64,000 bases of DNA from Hypericum androsaemum (taxonomy: Eukaryota; Streptophyta; Magnoliopsida; Malpighiales; Hypericaceae), in contig OZ023181.1 in the NCBI GenBank assembly GCA_963995505.1, forward strand, positions 22,068,221-22,132,220. Direction: 5' to 3'. Shown in pieces: positions 34,950 through 47,400 of the stretch; within the stretch, counting starts at the first letter, position 1, and each line of letters begins with the position of its first letter. A program made the translations under genes and the position numbers. The notes beneath the pieces were generated by a model. That model was not told where the DNA came from, did no database searches, and saw only the letters and a list, made by a program, of their open reading frames with translations.

Positions 34950-36100
34950 TGTGGTATCAGAGCCTGTGTTCTCTGTTTGGATTGGCATTTTAAATTATTT
35001 CGTATGCATGATCAATTATAGAACAGATTTGATAAAGTTTGTGTGATTCATGTATGCGTATTATGATTTAGGGTTTGAAATTGATGTTTATAAAACCTTA
35101 GGACTGAACTGTAAGATTTTCGGGACGGGAGGACCAAACTGAAAAATACGCGGAAAGTTAATGGCCTAATTGAAATCTGCCGCTGTGTGTTGTCCTACGG
35201 AAAGAAGGACCAAACTGAAAAACACGCGAAAATTTAGGAGCCAATTTGAAATTTACCGTTTTTGGTCTAGATTTTCCGTGTCCTTTTCCGCCGTTCACGT
35301 GTCCGTTTAATTATCAATATCTGGATTAATTGATTTTCTCGTTAATAGATTAGTTTACTATTTCAGGATTTTTAATTATCAAGGTCATTATGATATTGGC
35401 TGGAAGATAATATAAAGGTTTAACTTATTAAATTTCTAATGGAAATTTTAGAAATTAGACCCCAATTATAGTTCGCGTGTTATTAATTATAATTTTTGTG
35501 TGGGTAATACTCTTGATGTTACGAGTTATGAATTGTTATTCTAAATTGTAATTAATGATTATTCAAGATGATTTATTGAATATTGCTATAGATCTTGCTT
35601 GATATTAATGTTATACATGTTATAGTATATGTTTGTTAGTCACCAAAGTGGCAAAACTTTAATGTTATATACATGTATATTTTGTCATTTATTCATCAAT
35701 TATTGCAATACCAATTATATGACCTTGATGAATAATTTGACGTTTGCTAATTATGAGAAAATCGATTCTACCCAAAGGTAGGTCACTATTCTGTAATTAG
35801 TAAGCATAAAGGCGATGAACTAAATATTTGGATCATCTACATATGCATATCCAAAGATAACATGTATTTGATTTTAAATATTTAGTTATTCGATAAAAGT
35901 TATGTATGAATTTTTATTTTGGTCAGATACATGTGTTTATCCAAAGATAGCATATATATTTGATTTGAATTATTAAATTCTACGATAAATGAATTATATG
36001 GTATTGATTTATGATAGTATATTATAGTTTCTATCCAAAGGAGAGCTATAGTGCACTTTTATTGTTTTATTTGAATCTATTATAGAATATTAATTTGAGC

Positions 36101-39100
36101 ATGTATGTTAAAATTGCAGCTACGACAGTTCATGCTTCTTGTGTTGATCTGTTTGATGGTTTAAACTTCTCTGAATGGAGTGAACAAATCAAGTTCTATT
36201 TAGGGGCTTCGGATCTTGACTTGGCACTCTTGGAAGAAAAATCTCAGGCTATTACTGATGAAAGCTCTGAGGATGAGAAGACGTTCTATTATGCATGGGA
36301 ACGGTCAAACAGATTAAGCTTAGCATTTATGCGCATGAAAACTGCTAGCAACATTAAGAGCTTAATTCCACAAATAGAAAGTGCAAAGGAATATCTTTCT
36401 ACTATGGAAGAGAGATTTCGTTCTGTAGATAAGTCTCTTGCTGGCACATTAATGGAAAATCTTACGACCATGAAGTTCAATGGGTCGCAAAGTATGCATG
36501 ATCACGTGCTGGAGATGACCAATTTGGCAGCAAAATTAAAGACCCTGGGACATGGAACAAATGACTCATTCTTGGTACAAATCATATTGAACTCACTACC
36601 TCCTGAATATGGACCATTTCAGATTAGTTACAATACCATAAAGGATAAATGGACTGTTAACGAATTGGCCAGTAAGCTTGTTCAGGAGGAAAGGAGATTA
36701 AAGAACCAAGGAAGTCATTCTATTAGCCTAATGGATAAAGGAGCTGAGAAAGCATACCAAGTGAAAGCCAAGAAATTTAAGAGGAATGGTCCTGCCAAGG
36801 TAGCGCAACCTACCATGAATGAAAAGAGGGGTGATAAGTATCACTTCTGTAAGAAGGAGGGACATTATCGGAAAGACTGCCCGAAACGTAAAGTTTGGTT
36901 TGAAAATAAAGGTAAAGATGATATCTTTGTATGTTTCGAATCAAACTTATCTGAGGTACCTTCTAATACTTGGTGGATTGACTCTGGTGCTACAACTCAT
37001 GTTTCTAATGTTATGCAGGGATTCCGTTCAATCCAAACCATAAACCCAAATGAAAGATTCCTCCTCATGGGAAATCAAACGAAGGTTTCAATTGAAGGCA
37101 TTGGGACTTACCGTTTAGTCTTAGACACTGGTCATTATTTAGACTTATTACAGACTCTCTATGTGCCTTCAGTATCTAGAAACTTGATTTCTCTTTTTAT
37201 GTTGGATATTTGTAGTTTTTATGTTAAATTTGGATTTGGATGTTTCAGTTTATTTAAGAATGCAAACCTCATTAGTTCTGGTGTTCTATCTGATGGTTTA
37301 TATAAGCTAAAACTTGATAGTGTCTTTTCTGAATCTCTGCTTAGTGTTTGTAACATTGGTATTAAGCGTAACATTGAGAATAATAGTTCTGCTTACTTGT
37401 GGCATAAACATTTAGGTCATATATCCAAAGAAAAGTTAGAAAGATTAGTAAGGAATGAGATTCTCCCGAATCTGGATTTTACTGATCTTGGCATATGTGT
37501 GGATTGCATTAAGGAAAAGCAAACCAAACATAGCAAAAAAGGAGCCACGAGAAGTACTCAGCTTCTTGAGATAATACACACCGATATTTGTGGACCATTT
37601 AATGTTCCATCCTTTAGTGGAGAAAAATATTTTATTACCTTTATTAATGATTTTTCACGGTATGGTCATGTCTATTTACTTCGTGAAAAATCTCAAGCAC
37701 TTGATGCCTTTGAGGTGTATATGAATGAAGTTGAAAGGCAATTAGACATGAAAGTGAAAATCGTAAGGTCTGATAGAGGTGGTGAATATTATTGTAAACA
37801 TGACGAAAGTGGTCAATGTCCTGGTCCATTTGCAAAGTTCCTTGAAAGGCATGGCATAACTGCTCAATACACCATGCCAGGTACATCACAACAAAATGGT
37901 ATAGCGGAAAGGCGAAATCGAACTTTAATTGAAATGGTTATGAGTATGATGAGTAATACAAAAGTGCCCATCTCGTTGTGCATATATGCTCTCAAAACTG
38001 CTATGTACTTACTGAATAGGATTCCTAGTAAGGCTGTTCTGAAAACTCCTTTTGAGTTTTGGACTGGAAGGAAACCTAGTATGAGACACCTACATGTTTG
38101 GGGTTGTCCAGCAGAAGCGAGATTATATAATCCACATAAAAGTAAATTAGATTCTCGAACAGTAAGTGGTTACTTTATTGGTTACCCAGAGAAATCTAAA
38201 GGGTACAGATTTTACTGTCCGAACCATAGTCCGAGAATTGTTGAAACTGGTAATGCAAGGTTCATAGAGAATGGTGAAGTTAGTGGGAGTGATCAAAGGG
38301 TAGAAATTAAGGAAGTTGAGGTAAATGCAAATTTGCATGTATCAATTTCTTCTTCCATAATTGTACCGCATGCTACTCCAAATATTGAAGAAATGCAAGT
38401 CAACGTCGATGAAAATTTGGGTCAACAAGTAACAATTAACTCACCAAACTCAAATGAACAACAACCACAAGAAATAGTATTAAGGCATTCCGTACGGAAA
38501 AGAACGTTAGCTATTTCAGATGATTTTGTGATAAATTTGTATGAGATAGACTTTGATATTGGAGTCAATAAGGATCCAGTTTTATTTTCACAAACTATTG
38601 AATCACATGAGTCTGAGAAATGGATGAATGCCATGAAGGAAGAGTTAAAATCCATGGAAAGGCTAAAGGTCTGGGATCTCGTCGAATTGCCTGAAGGTTC
38701 TAAGAGGGTTGGGCGTAAACGGGTCTTCAAGACCAAACGTGACCCCATTGGCAATATCGAACGTTATAAAGCTAGACTTGTAGCAAGGGGTTTTTCTCAG
38801 AAATGTGGTGTTGATTACAATGAGACTTTTTCACCAGTCTCTAAGAAAGACTCTTTAAGGATAATTATGGCATTGGTGGCTCATTATGATATAGAGTTAC
38901 ACCAAATGGATGTGAAAACAGCCTTTCTTAATGGGAACCTTGAAGAGGAAGTTTATATTGATCAACCCGAAGGGTTTGAGGTTGAAAAAAAAGAACAATT
39001 AGTGTGTAAACTTAAGAGATCGATATATGGGCTTAAGCAAGCTTCACGTCAGTGGTATCTTAAGTTTAATGATATTATCACATCTTTTGGTTTCAAAAAA

Positions 39101-40100
39101 AAATGTTGTTGATCAGTGTATATACCAAAAGATCTGTGGGAGCAAGTATATATTTCTAGTCCTATATGTTGATGATATTTTGCTTGCTGCAAATGACTTA
39201 GGAATATTATGTGAGACTAAAGATTTTCTCTCAGAAAATTTTGAGATGAAAGATTTGGGTGAAGCACCCTATGTGATTGGAATAGAGATATTCTGTGATA
39301 AGGCACAAGGTTTGCTTGGATTATCACAGAAAGGGTATGTGAAAAGGGTTCTGGAGAAATTTGAACATCATGTATGTAATGTCAGTCCTGTTCTTATACA
39401 TAAAGGTGATAAATTTAGTCTTAAACAATGTCCTAAGAATGAACTAGAATGAAAATTAATAGAGCCTATCCCTTATGCTCAAGTTGTTGGTAGCCTACAA
39501 TACTTGCAGAATTGCACAAGACCGGATACCAGCTTCGCGGTCGGTATGCTAGGTAGGTATCAAAAGAATCCAAGTAATGAACATTGGAGAGCTGCAAAGA
39601 AAGTACTAATATACCTTTATGGGACCAAAGACCACATGCTCATGTATAGAAGATGTGACACTTTAGAGGTGATTGGATATTCGGATTCAGATTATGGCGG
39701 ATGCGAAGATAGTAAGAAGTCTACTAGTGGATATGTATTTCTTTTGGCGGATGGAGCAGTTTCATAGAAAAGTGCCAAACAGACTATAATAGCTATATCC
39801 ACTATGGAAGCCGAATTTGTGGCATATTTTGAGGCTTCGATCCAAGCAAAGTGGTTGAGAAACTTTATTTCGGGACTTGCGGTTATCAACTCCATTAGCA
39901 AGTCGCTGAAAATTTATTGTGATAATTCTTCAGCAGTATTTTTCTCGAAGAACAACAAATACTCAAGAGGTGCGAAGCACATGGATTTGAAGTACCTTAT
40001 TGTTAAGGAGGAAGTTCAGGAACAGAGGGTGTCTATTGAGCACATCAGTACAGATCTCATGATTGCAGATCCGTTGACAAAGCCATTACAACCAAAATAA
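36101..40100 (+). pseudogene. Copia gag-pol polyprotein with one frameshift and two stops
   Basis: The frame opens at the ATG at 36101 (MYVKIAATTVHAS) and runs unbroken for about 1,000 codons. It holds a UBN2-type gag, a zinc knuckle YHFCKKEGHYRKDC (about 36838-36880), protease WWIDSGATTH (36974) with its active Asp intact, and a pre-integrase HLGH. The integrase core has HTDICGPF, SDRGGEY and AERRNRT, and the reverse transcriptase starts with YKARLVARGFSQ. A run of nine A at 39093-39101 shifts the frame; LYVDDILLA of the reverse transcriptase continues in the next frame. Stops at 39450-39452 and 39765-39767 interrupt the RNase H part, which ends with DPLTKPLQPK at 40100. The first zinc-knuckle Cys is Tyr here. 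The damage is light, so the insertion is fairly young. Confidence 0.93.
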
Positions 40101-40501
40101 TTTAGAGAGCATGCACTAAGAATGGGTCTTGGTTGTATTTCTGATTGCTTTTGATAGATGACACTCTGAGCTCACTGATACATTTCTGATATACATTATA
40201 GTTTTTTTGTTTCGTTATTGATATATACATTATGGATTTATGGGAAAACAAAAAAGTCTCTATGAGACATTATTGTGGACTATTATTGGTTCTATATACT
40301 GCTTTATTGGTCTAGTATGTTGAGTTGCTAGTGTCGTGGTTATGGAAGGGAGTATGTCACATAATTGACATATAACCGCTATAGCTCGCATTTAGTAGCT
40401 TATCATATGATGACATTATGATTGTGGACTTTGAGTTGAGATTACTTATGTTGTGCACCTTATGTTATACTATTAACCTATATTCGAGCCAAGTGGGAGA
40501 A

Positions 40502-40849
40502 TGTAAGAATTATCTATTAAGTCTTGATAATTCTATTAAGGTGGCTCTCATATAGTTGGACTCTATTATTGATTGCTTTAATGAGTTAGAGTCCTATTAT
40601 GAGTATGGTTATTAGTTTAATCTCAACTGTCCATTGGGAGCTTGATGGACGCGCCCGATTGAATCTAGGTATATAGCTTGGTCCTCTCTCTGCCTATAAA
40701 TACATGCTAATGCCATCCATCGGTGGGTATCACTAATCGATAGGAAAGCGAGAGAAACCTAAGCTATAGCAAAGATGGCGAACTACTCTACATCGACCAA
40801 TCCGGGTACGCTTTCGCATACCATTTATTGTCTATGTAATTTAATTTAA
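40502..40849 (+). repeat. Right LTR of the second Copia element
   Basis: Matches the left LTR at 34601-34949 with about a dozen base differences. Its last two bases appear lost where it joins the flanking LINE remnant. Confidence 0.9.
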
Positions 40850-41217
40850 CTGATGTTCATTGGTTGCATATCTTAATTCTAGTCGGGAAAGTTGTGGTTG
40901 CTCGTACCGACATTGGCCTCATCATAAGAAATCTGGGTGATATCTGTTCAACTACCTCCTCTTTGGAAGCTGAACTTCGTGCAATTTCAATTGCTCTGGA
41001 TTTGATCCAGCGGGATTTTGTGATTTTTTTAAAGGTAAATTACGCCATGACAATGCCAGGGTTTGAACTCTGGACCTCCTAGATATTTACAATTCCTTAT
41101 GCCGTTGGGCTACAAGTCCTTTGGCACCATGATAATGCGGGATTCTGTGAGTGTGGTCACCATTTTGGAAGTAGACTCCCGCCTCGCCTATGTCTTCCTC
41201 CATGATCTCAAAATTGA
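40850..41217 (+). pseudogene. LINE RNase H-like remnant, right part, split by a SINE
   Basis: The frame reads VGKVVVARTDIGLIIRNLGD then STTSSLEAELRAISIALDLI, which is the central part of a plant LINE RNase H (the SLEAEL helix). At 41024 a SINE interrupts it. If the SINE and one copy of its target duplication are skipped, the frame continues QRDSVSVVTILEVDSRLAYV after 41150. It is the host sequence of the second Copia element. Confidence 0.75.
41024..41136 (-). mobile_element. tRNA-derived SINE
   Basis: On the minus strand an A box TAGCCCAACGG and a B box GAGTTCAAACC are spaced as in tRNA-derived SINEs. The 3' tail is a run of A (plus-strand T run at 41024-41030). A 14-bp target duplication GCGGGATT(T/C)TGTGA flanks it at 41010-41023 and 41137-41150, with one mismatch. 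It lies inside the LINE RNase H remnant. Confidence 0.82.
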
Positions 41218-41349
41218 TTGATGACGTTAGCAAGGGATCCCGGAGCATAATAAAAACCGAACTACAGGGGCTAAAAAATTAGTAAACAAACTACAGGGTT
41301 TTCAGCATCTATTTTACCAAATATCAAAGTCCTGATAGTAATTATCCCT
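41218..41349. repeat. Lone terminal repeat of the Pack-MULE family
   Basis: This stretch matches the right inverted repeat of the MULE at 28908-29117: GGATCCCGGAGCATAATAAA, CGAACTACAGGGGCT and GTCCTGATAGTAATTATCCC appear in the same order with many changes. No opposite end is nearby, so it is half an element or a decayed solo end. Confidence 0.7.
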
Positions 41350-41853
41350 TAGTTTTATCAATCATGAATATTTTGAAAGAGTTACTTCTATGTCAATTAG
41401 TTTAATTTCTAGATTACAAAACTATGTTGTCAACTGACTTTGTAAAAACTAGGATCACTTCAAAGGAGCTGGACAACCTTCCATCCTCCAGACCTTAATA
41501 TCCTTCTGTTTACGGACCTCTCCACTTGATTATCAATAAAGTATGCTATATTTTCCCCCAAAAAAGGTTGGAGTGGATTGAAAAAAAAGAAAAATTGAGG
41601 GATAGAAACGGAGTTCCAAAGAAGTTAACGGATGATTTGGAAAACAATCAAATAGACGAGCTTCTAGTAGTGATCTCCCCGTCGAAAGGGTTTTCCCCTT
41701 GACGTCCTACACCCTACTCGGAGCCGAATCAAACCGCGACGGCGTCGTCCAGAGAGAGATAACCACACAGACAAGAAGAGGAAGTTATTATGCGTTAATG
41801 GCTCAAGAAGCCAGATGGATTCGAAATGACGAGATTGCCCTCTTACCAAATGA

Positions 41854-43467
41854 ATGGCAAGCCTCCTTCCCCGGTGGTCTAACCTAACCAACTCCTTCCG
41901 CTACATTGAAGAGGGGCCCACCTCCTCCATCCGACGCCTCATCGAGTCATGCCCCTCCACGTGTCACCTCCTTCAGGTCCACGCCCGCCTCACCGCCCTC
42001 GGCCTCTTCTCCTCCTGGTGCCCTAAGCTCCTCCGCTGCGCCTCCCAGCTCGGTGACTTGGCCTACGCGGTTAAGTTATTCGGGAGCGTTGAGTCGCCGG
42101 GGGCTTTCTGCGTCAACAATGTCCTCGAGGCCTACCGGGCTAGCTCCGCCCCGGACCGGGCTTTCGGGTTGTATTTCGGGGTGGCGGCCGGTGGGGAGTT
42201 CTCCCCGAATAGCTACACCTTCGTTTCGCTTATCGGGGTTTGCGCGAAGATGGGGTGGATTGGGTGTGGGAGGACATGTCACGGGCAGGCGGTGAAGCAT
42301 GGTGTGAGCGGTGTTTTGCCGGTGCAGAACTCGCTGGTTCATTTATATGGGTTCTGTGGGGCTGTGGAGCTTGCTAGGATGATGTTCGATGAAATGCCTG
42401 TGAGAGATTTGGTCACGCGGAATTCCATTCTCACTGTGTATGTGACAGCGGGCGAGCTGCGGCTTGCTCATAAGCTGTTTGATGCGATGCCCGAGAGGAA
42501 TGTGGTCTCCTGGAATGTGATGATCAGCGGGTACCTGAAGGGGAACAACCCGGGCTGTGCATTGATGGTATTTAGGAAGATGGTTGCTAGTGGGTTAAAA
42601 TGGAATGATAGGACCATGGCGAGTGTCGTTAGTGCGTGTGGTAGGTCAGGTAGGGTTAGGGAAGGGCGATCAGTTCACGGGTTTCTTGTGAGGTCATCGA
42701 GTGGTTTCAATTTGATTGTTTGTACTTCTTTGATTGACATGTACTGTAAGTGCAGTAAGGTGGAAGCAGCTTATAGAATTTTCAAGAGGATGCTGACGAG
42801 GAACTTGGTGTCCTGGAATGCAATGATTTTGGGGCATTGCATCCATGGGAATGCCGTGGAGGGGCTTCGATTGTTTGGGGAGATGATAGGATCACCACGA
42901 TCAGAATGCAGAGGCAGCGTAGTTCCTGATGAAGTAACTTATATCGGGGTATTATGTGCTTGTGCTCGCCTAGGATTGTTGTCCGAAGGGAACAACTTCT
43001 TCAGCCAAATGATTCACGAGCGCGGTATAAAGCCTAATTTTGCGCATTATTGGTGCATGGCCAACCTTTATGTTGGTGTGGGGCTTGTTCGGGCGGCAGA
43101 AGATCTGTTAAGGAACTCGGCTGTGGCTGGTAAGAATTTCTCATTCGAGTCTATGGTGTGGGCTAATTTACTCACTCAGTGTCGTTTCACTGGAGATGCT
43201 ACTTTGGCAGTTAGAATTGCAAAATCCTTGGTAGATACAGAACCATCAAATTTTTCACACTATCATTTGCTGGTGAACATCTATTCTGCTGCTGGACAAT
43301 GGGACGAGGTTGAGAGGGTCAAGGAGAGGATGAAGGAACGGAAGATGAGAAGAGTACCGGGATTAGGTCTCGTGGACTTGAAGTGTGTTGTTCATGACTA
43401 TAAAACTGGACTTGCTTGGCTGGAGGACGTGCATGAAGTCGGGATGGTCAATGAAAGGGCCGAGTGA
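41854..43467 (+). CDS. Pentatricopeptide repeat protein, PLS class, E type
   Basis: An uninterrupted 537-codon frame, as usual for intron-less plant PPR genes. Typical repeat signatures run through it: NSLVHLYGFCGAVELARMMF, FDEMPVRDLVTRNSILTVYV, FDAMPERNVVSWNVMISGYL and TSLIDMYCKCSKVEAAYRIF. Long, short and normal repeats alternate (PLS class). The C-terminus carries the E-type region (WANLLTQCRFTGDATLAVRI through HYHLLVNIYSAAGQWDEVER) with MKERKMRRVPGLG. No DYW deaminase domain follows. Such proteins bind single-stranded RNA in mitochondria or chloroplasts and specify C-to-U editing sites, and E types need a partner deaminase. The start at 41854 (MASLLPRW) gives an organelle-targeting-like N-terminus. 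It resembles the At3g51320 type from memory; the target RNA is unknown. Confidence 0.88.
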   Translation: MASLLPRWSNLTNSFRYIEEGPTSSIRRLIESCPSTCHLLQVHARLTALGLFSSWCPKLLRCASQLGDLAYAVKLFGSVESPGAFCVNNVLEAYRASSAPDRAFGLYFGVAAGGEFSPNSYTFVSLIGVCAKMGWIGCGRTCHGQAVKHGVSGVLPVQNSLVHLYGFCGAVELARMMFDEMPVRDLVTRNSILTVYVTAGELRLAHKLFDAMPERNVVSWNVMISGYLKGNNPGCALMVFRKMVASGLKWNDRTMASVVSACGRSGRVREGRSVHGFLVRSSSGFNLIVCTSLIDMYCKCSKVEAAYRIFKRMLTRNLVSWNAMILGHCIHGNAVEGLRLFGEMIGSPRSECRGSVVPDEVTYIGVLCACARLGLLSEGNNFFSQMIHERGIKPNFAHYWCMANLYVGVGLVRAAEDLLRNSAVAGKNFSFESMVWANLLTQCRFTGDATLAVRIAKSLVDTEPSNFSHYHLLVNIYSAAGQWDEVERVKERMKERKMRRVPGLGLVDLKCVVHDYKTGLAWLEDVHEVGMVNERAE

Positions 43468-44413
43468 TCAAGAACCCAGGTCTCGCCGAGTTTGGTTGTG
43501 AATTCCGGATTCAAGCGATGCCAGGAAGCGCGGATACATCTTGCTTATTTCGCGCAAAGGTGCCATACATCTCCCTCTCACGTTCCAATAGAATAGCATA
43601 GGATAGAGGTGATAGTCTTCGGATTCATTTGTTTGATGGAGAGAGCTAGCAAACTAGTTTTGTACGGATTCCTCAATCCTCATACGCAGTTAAATCATAG
43701 CCTGAAGTTGTTTTCTACAAGAAAATGCATTGAAATTGATGATTGAGTGAGATACTTGAGTTTGTTTTGATTGAAAATTGGAAAGGTCGAGATCTGGTGG
43801 GGAATTTCCCTTACTCTTGTACTGTTCAGTCAGATCAATGTTAACACAATTTCTCCATACTACTTATCATCATGTTATAGTTCCTGTCCAGTCTTAGCAT
43901 AAAGTTTTAAGTGAATGCCTTTGTCAATAAATGATGAAAGCCAACAGAATCCATTCAATTTCAGGGTCCTCGGCTACTCTATGGACTGGATCATTTGAGT
44001 TTGGACTTCGGGCACAAATCGCTGGCTCATTAAACTGATATCTTGTTAAACTCTCCATAGGCAACCCAAAATCTTAAGTGGATGGATGGACGGGTTTATG
44101 TAACAATATGGTAAATATCAGTGCCAACTTTGTATTGTTTCACTTCAATGGTTTCCGTTAGGACGTCATCTAGATCTATTGCAAGGCTAACATGCAATGC
44201 CTGGGCATATGATACATGATTAGCTGAATCTGAAAAGTAATCTAGTAAAGGCTGCTGCACAATATTGCGGGCAAAGGTGAATAAGTTCCACGAATAAAGA
44301 CTAAAAGGAGTTCCATTAGACAGCGGCAATCAACTATTACCTCTGTACAGGTCTATCTAGGTGTATTATACAAGTCCAACCGGTAATCAATAGTGGTTCT
44401 TGCTTGGGAATAC
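43468..44413. other. Convergent 3' regions of the PPR and MCA1 genes
   Basis: The PPR gene (+) and MCA1 (-) end toward each other here. The sequence has UTR character. A 77-codon minus-strand frame at 44096-44329 matches nothing I know and may be chance. Confidence 0.4.
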
Positions 44414-47400
44414 TCAGGACTCCATGAACTGACATGTCGGCGGGTTTGTTTTCGTCTTCTCCAGACCTGCCAAATAGACCGTCAAATAGTTGAACTCTGA
44501 TTGAGACAGAAGATAGCTCCGCTAGTTAAGGTGGGATGGTGTATTCTGATTTCATCCAGTTAATTCAAGATTAAGAGAATGCAAACGGAATAGCTAGACT
44601 ATTGCTCCATCATTCTTGTTTACCCATTTCCCAACAAAGGTCATGTTCCCTCTACCCAATGGCACCAGATCGAAGGAATACATACCACTAACTCCACGAA
44701 TTTCGACTTCTCGCCATTCTTGTACAAGAGCACAGCAACAGCACATCAAGTGTGAGAGGAAGTCATCAACAATACCGCCCTAAAAAAAACAATCAGAGCT
44801 GTGTCATTGAAAAATGACGTTTGTCTCCTAGCATGAGGCAAGATGTCAAGACTGAGCGAGATACAATAAGAAAAGGAAGATCGTTGTACTTTCCATTTCT
44901 ATGAATAAGGTGGCATGTAGAAGTGTAGGCATATTTTGTGCAAGGCTAGAGAGCAAAATATTTTGTGCTGCCTCTGTAAGTATAAAAGACGTATTACCGA
45001 GATGTTCAAAGTCTTTCGTAGTTTCCTTCTCGTGCAGCAAGTATAGCAGCAGCAAGAGAGTATCAATGAATATGCCATCAATTCATTGCAAGCTTCTGCT
45101 GAAGCTGAAGATCACACAAGTATAATTCTTAGGAAAAGTTCCAAGACAATTCTGCATGCAGTCCTAAGGATGTAAAGACATGGCAATAGCAACGGAAAGT
45201 ATAACCGTCCAATAGCTTGGAGCACCGTGTCACTTACATCTAGCCACTTCACTGAACTAATTATTCACTAGTTAAAGATCCAATGAACATTCTGTAGAAA
45301 TATCCATTAGCAATGGGGTAACCAAAAGGTATCAATAAGTTTAACGTCAAACAATTAAAATGAACAAGGTATTCAACTGTTTGGAATGTTCTCTTCACAG
45401 AATTGTCAAAGAGAAAAAAAAATTTAAAAATCAAAGAGAGAAAGTTGGTCGCTAATAAAATTAGCCAACTGATTTGCTGATCTTAAGTTTGTCTAAAACC
45501 AGATATAGCAAGAACTACCTAGCCACATTGAGAAAGGGGACAATGAGGGAATTGAGAGCTCCCATGACACTCGGCAGAATCACCAAATTTTGGTACAAAA
45601 CTGAAAAGACCAAGGCCCCCACTTAGGGGCACCATTATCATCCTATTTTGTCATATCCCAGCCCTACCAACCACTTTTTTATTCTAAAATAACCACTGGT
45701 TTTTTAACTTGTGCTTTTTCCTCATATTACTGTCCATTAAGAGAGCAACCATGATCAGCAAAACAAACAAGGTGACTCCTGAAAATGAATGCAAAAGGTA
45801 AAATTAGAGCCATACACATGTATCTGTTGGATGCCACGGTAGCAATCTTCGCAAATGTACCACAGGGATAAAAGAATGTCTTTATACCTGCAATTAGAAG
45901 CAGTTTATAAGAGAAAGAAACAAATTCCAATAAAATCATTTATCAACTATCAGTTATTGGTTATTGTACATCAACAATACCACCTTTTTTGAGTTCAAGC
46001 TTTCTCAAGCTACCTTCGCAACATGACGGAACCAATAACCATAAAAGTGATCGCATTCTAACAGGCGTGAACCACAAGTGTCAAACAAGGGAACAAAAAA
46101 CTTGGATATGCAAAAAGAATACAAGAAACTATATGATGTTGCTCATAGCGTGAGAATGGCAAAGCAAGATTTTGCATCAAAACTCAAATGGACAAAGACC
46201 AGGTTGAGAAAAAAGTTCTGCAAGATGATATGCAATAATCCTGTGGCTAGAGCTTGAAAATCAAATGAGTATGCAGCAATCAATCGCACCATGGTAAAAA
46301 TGAAAATGTTACCCAACAGAATGGTGAGACAATGGAAATTATGGAATAGCAGATATCTTGCGAAGGGAAATCTATGAACAGCGAATGAATACGAACTGAA
46401 TGATCTGGAAGAAAACATACATAAAGAAGGCTCAGAACAGCAACCAAGCAAGTCGGCCTGCCATTCTTCATGATGGTGGGAACTTTTTCTAGACAGCAGT
46501 TCATGCCCTGATGAAGTGGACGATATTTGTCTGCAATAAGCATATTTCCGGATCAATTTGTTTATTTGTGGGAGTTGGAATGAAGCTATGAAGGATAAAA
46601 CTTAAAACTAAAAATCTATTAGTGTGGAGCTGTATCTTTCAACCAATACAATTTACAAAGTCATCAACCAAACTGCTTAACACAGTGCAGTAATTAAGTT
46701 TGAGGGTTAGATGCCCTGCATGAGATGTTATAAACCTGGATCAAACTGCTTTTTACCAAGCAATGGTAATACTCATTAAGACAACATCATCATACTGGCC
46801 AGACCTTAAATGTGTTTTTTTTTCTGATAAAAGTAACAGCATTAATTTGAGCTAAACAGAAAGGCCTAACCTTGAAGTTGTGTGCGGTTCACCTTCTTCG
46901 TGATGGGCAACCTGAAATGAATTATTTCTGTCGCTCAGATCAGAATTCTTAGGCTCAAGCTTCTTAGATCCTTTGGCCGATGAATTCTTCTCTGGAACCG
47001 AACTAGCAGCTACTGTTTCTGTAACATCAATCAGATGCTGAATAACTTCACATTGACTCACATCCAAATGAGCTTGTGACCGTTGTAGTTCAAGTTGAAG
47101 CTTTGCATTTTCATGCTGTAGAGCTTCATTGAAAGCTAGGGATGGGTAGGATGAAGAAAGAGTTTTCTTCAAGATAGAAGCCTGATCTTTGCAGGGATCT
47201 GGTTTCATTATAAAATCCTGAACCCTCTTGTCCTCGTCATCCAATGTGTACTCACACTGATCCCTCTCAATATATTCGAGCCGCTCCTGACAGTAGTGAA
47301 GTGAATAATCAAATAAACTTAGTTGAGGACACACATATATGGAACAAGAAGTATCACATGAATCAGACAGACAATGCACTGTAGACCAAGCAGAATCAGT

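Larger units (their letters stand above)
34601..40849 (+). mobile_element. Nearly complete Ty1/Copia LTR retrotransposon
   Basis: The left LTR is 34601-34949 and the right LTR 40502 to about 40849, both starting TGTAAGAATTATCTATTAA and differing at about a dozen sites. The left ends TTTACA; the right ends TTTAA and seems to have lost its last CA. A TATA box TATAAATAGATGC lies at 34794. The primer site TGGTATCAGAGC (34952-34963), matching initiator tRNA-Met, follows the left LTR. A purine tract AAGTGGGAGAA (40490-40500) precedes the right LTR. A leader of about 1.15 kb precedes the polyprotein. The usual 5-bp target duplication is absent; instead a direct repeat of about 57 bases flanks the element. 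Confidence 0.93.

Noticed and set aside
41699..41887. Small frame just upstream of and overlapping the PPR start
   Set aside because: It overlaps the PPR N-terminus in another frame and lacks any family match.
44096..44329. 77-codon minus-strand frame downstream of MCA1
   Set aside because: No family match, and it lies after the MCA1 stop in probable 3' UTR; kept only as a note.
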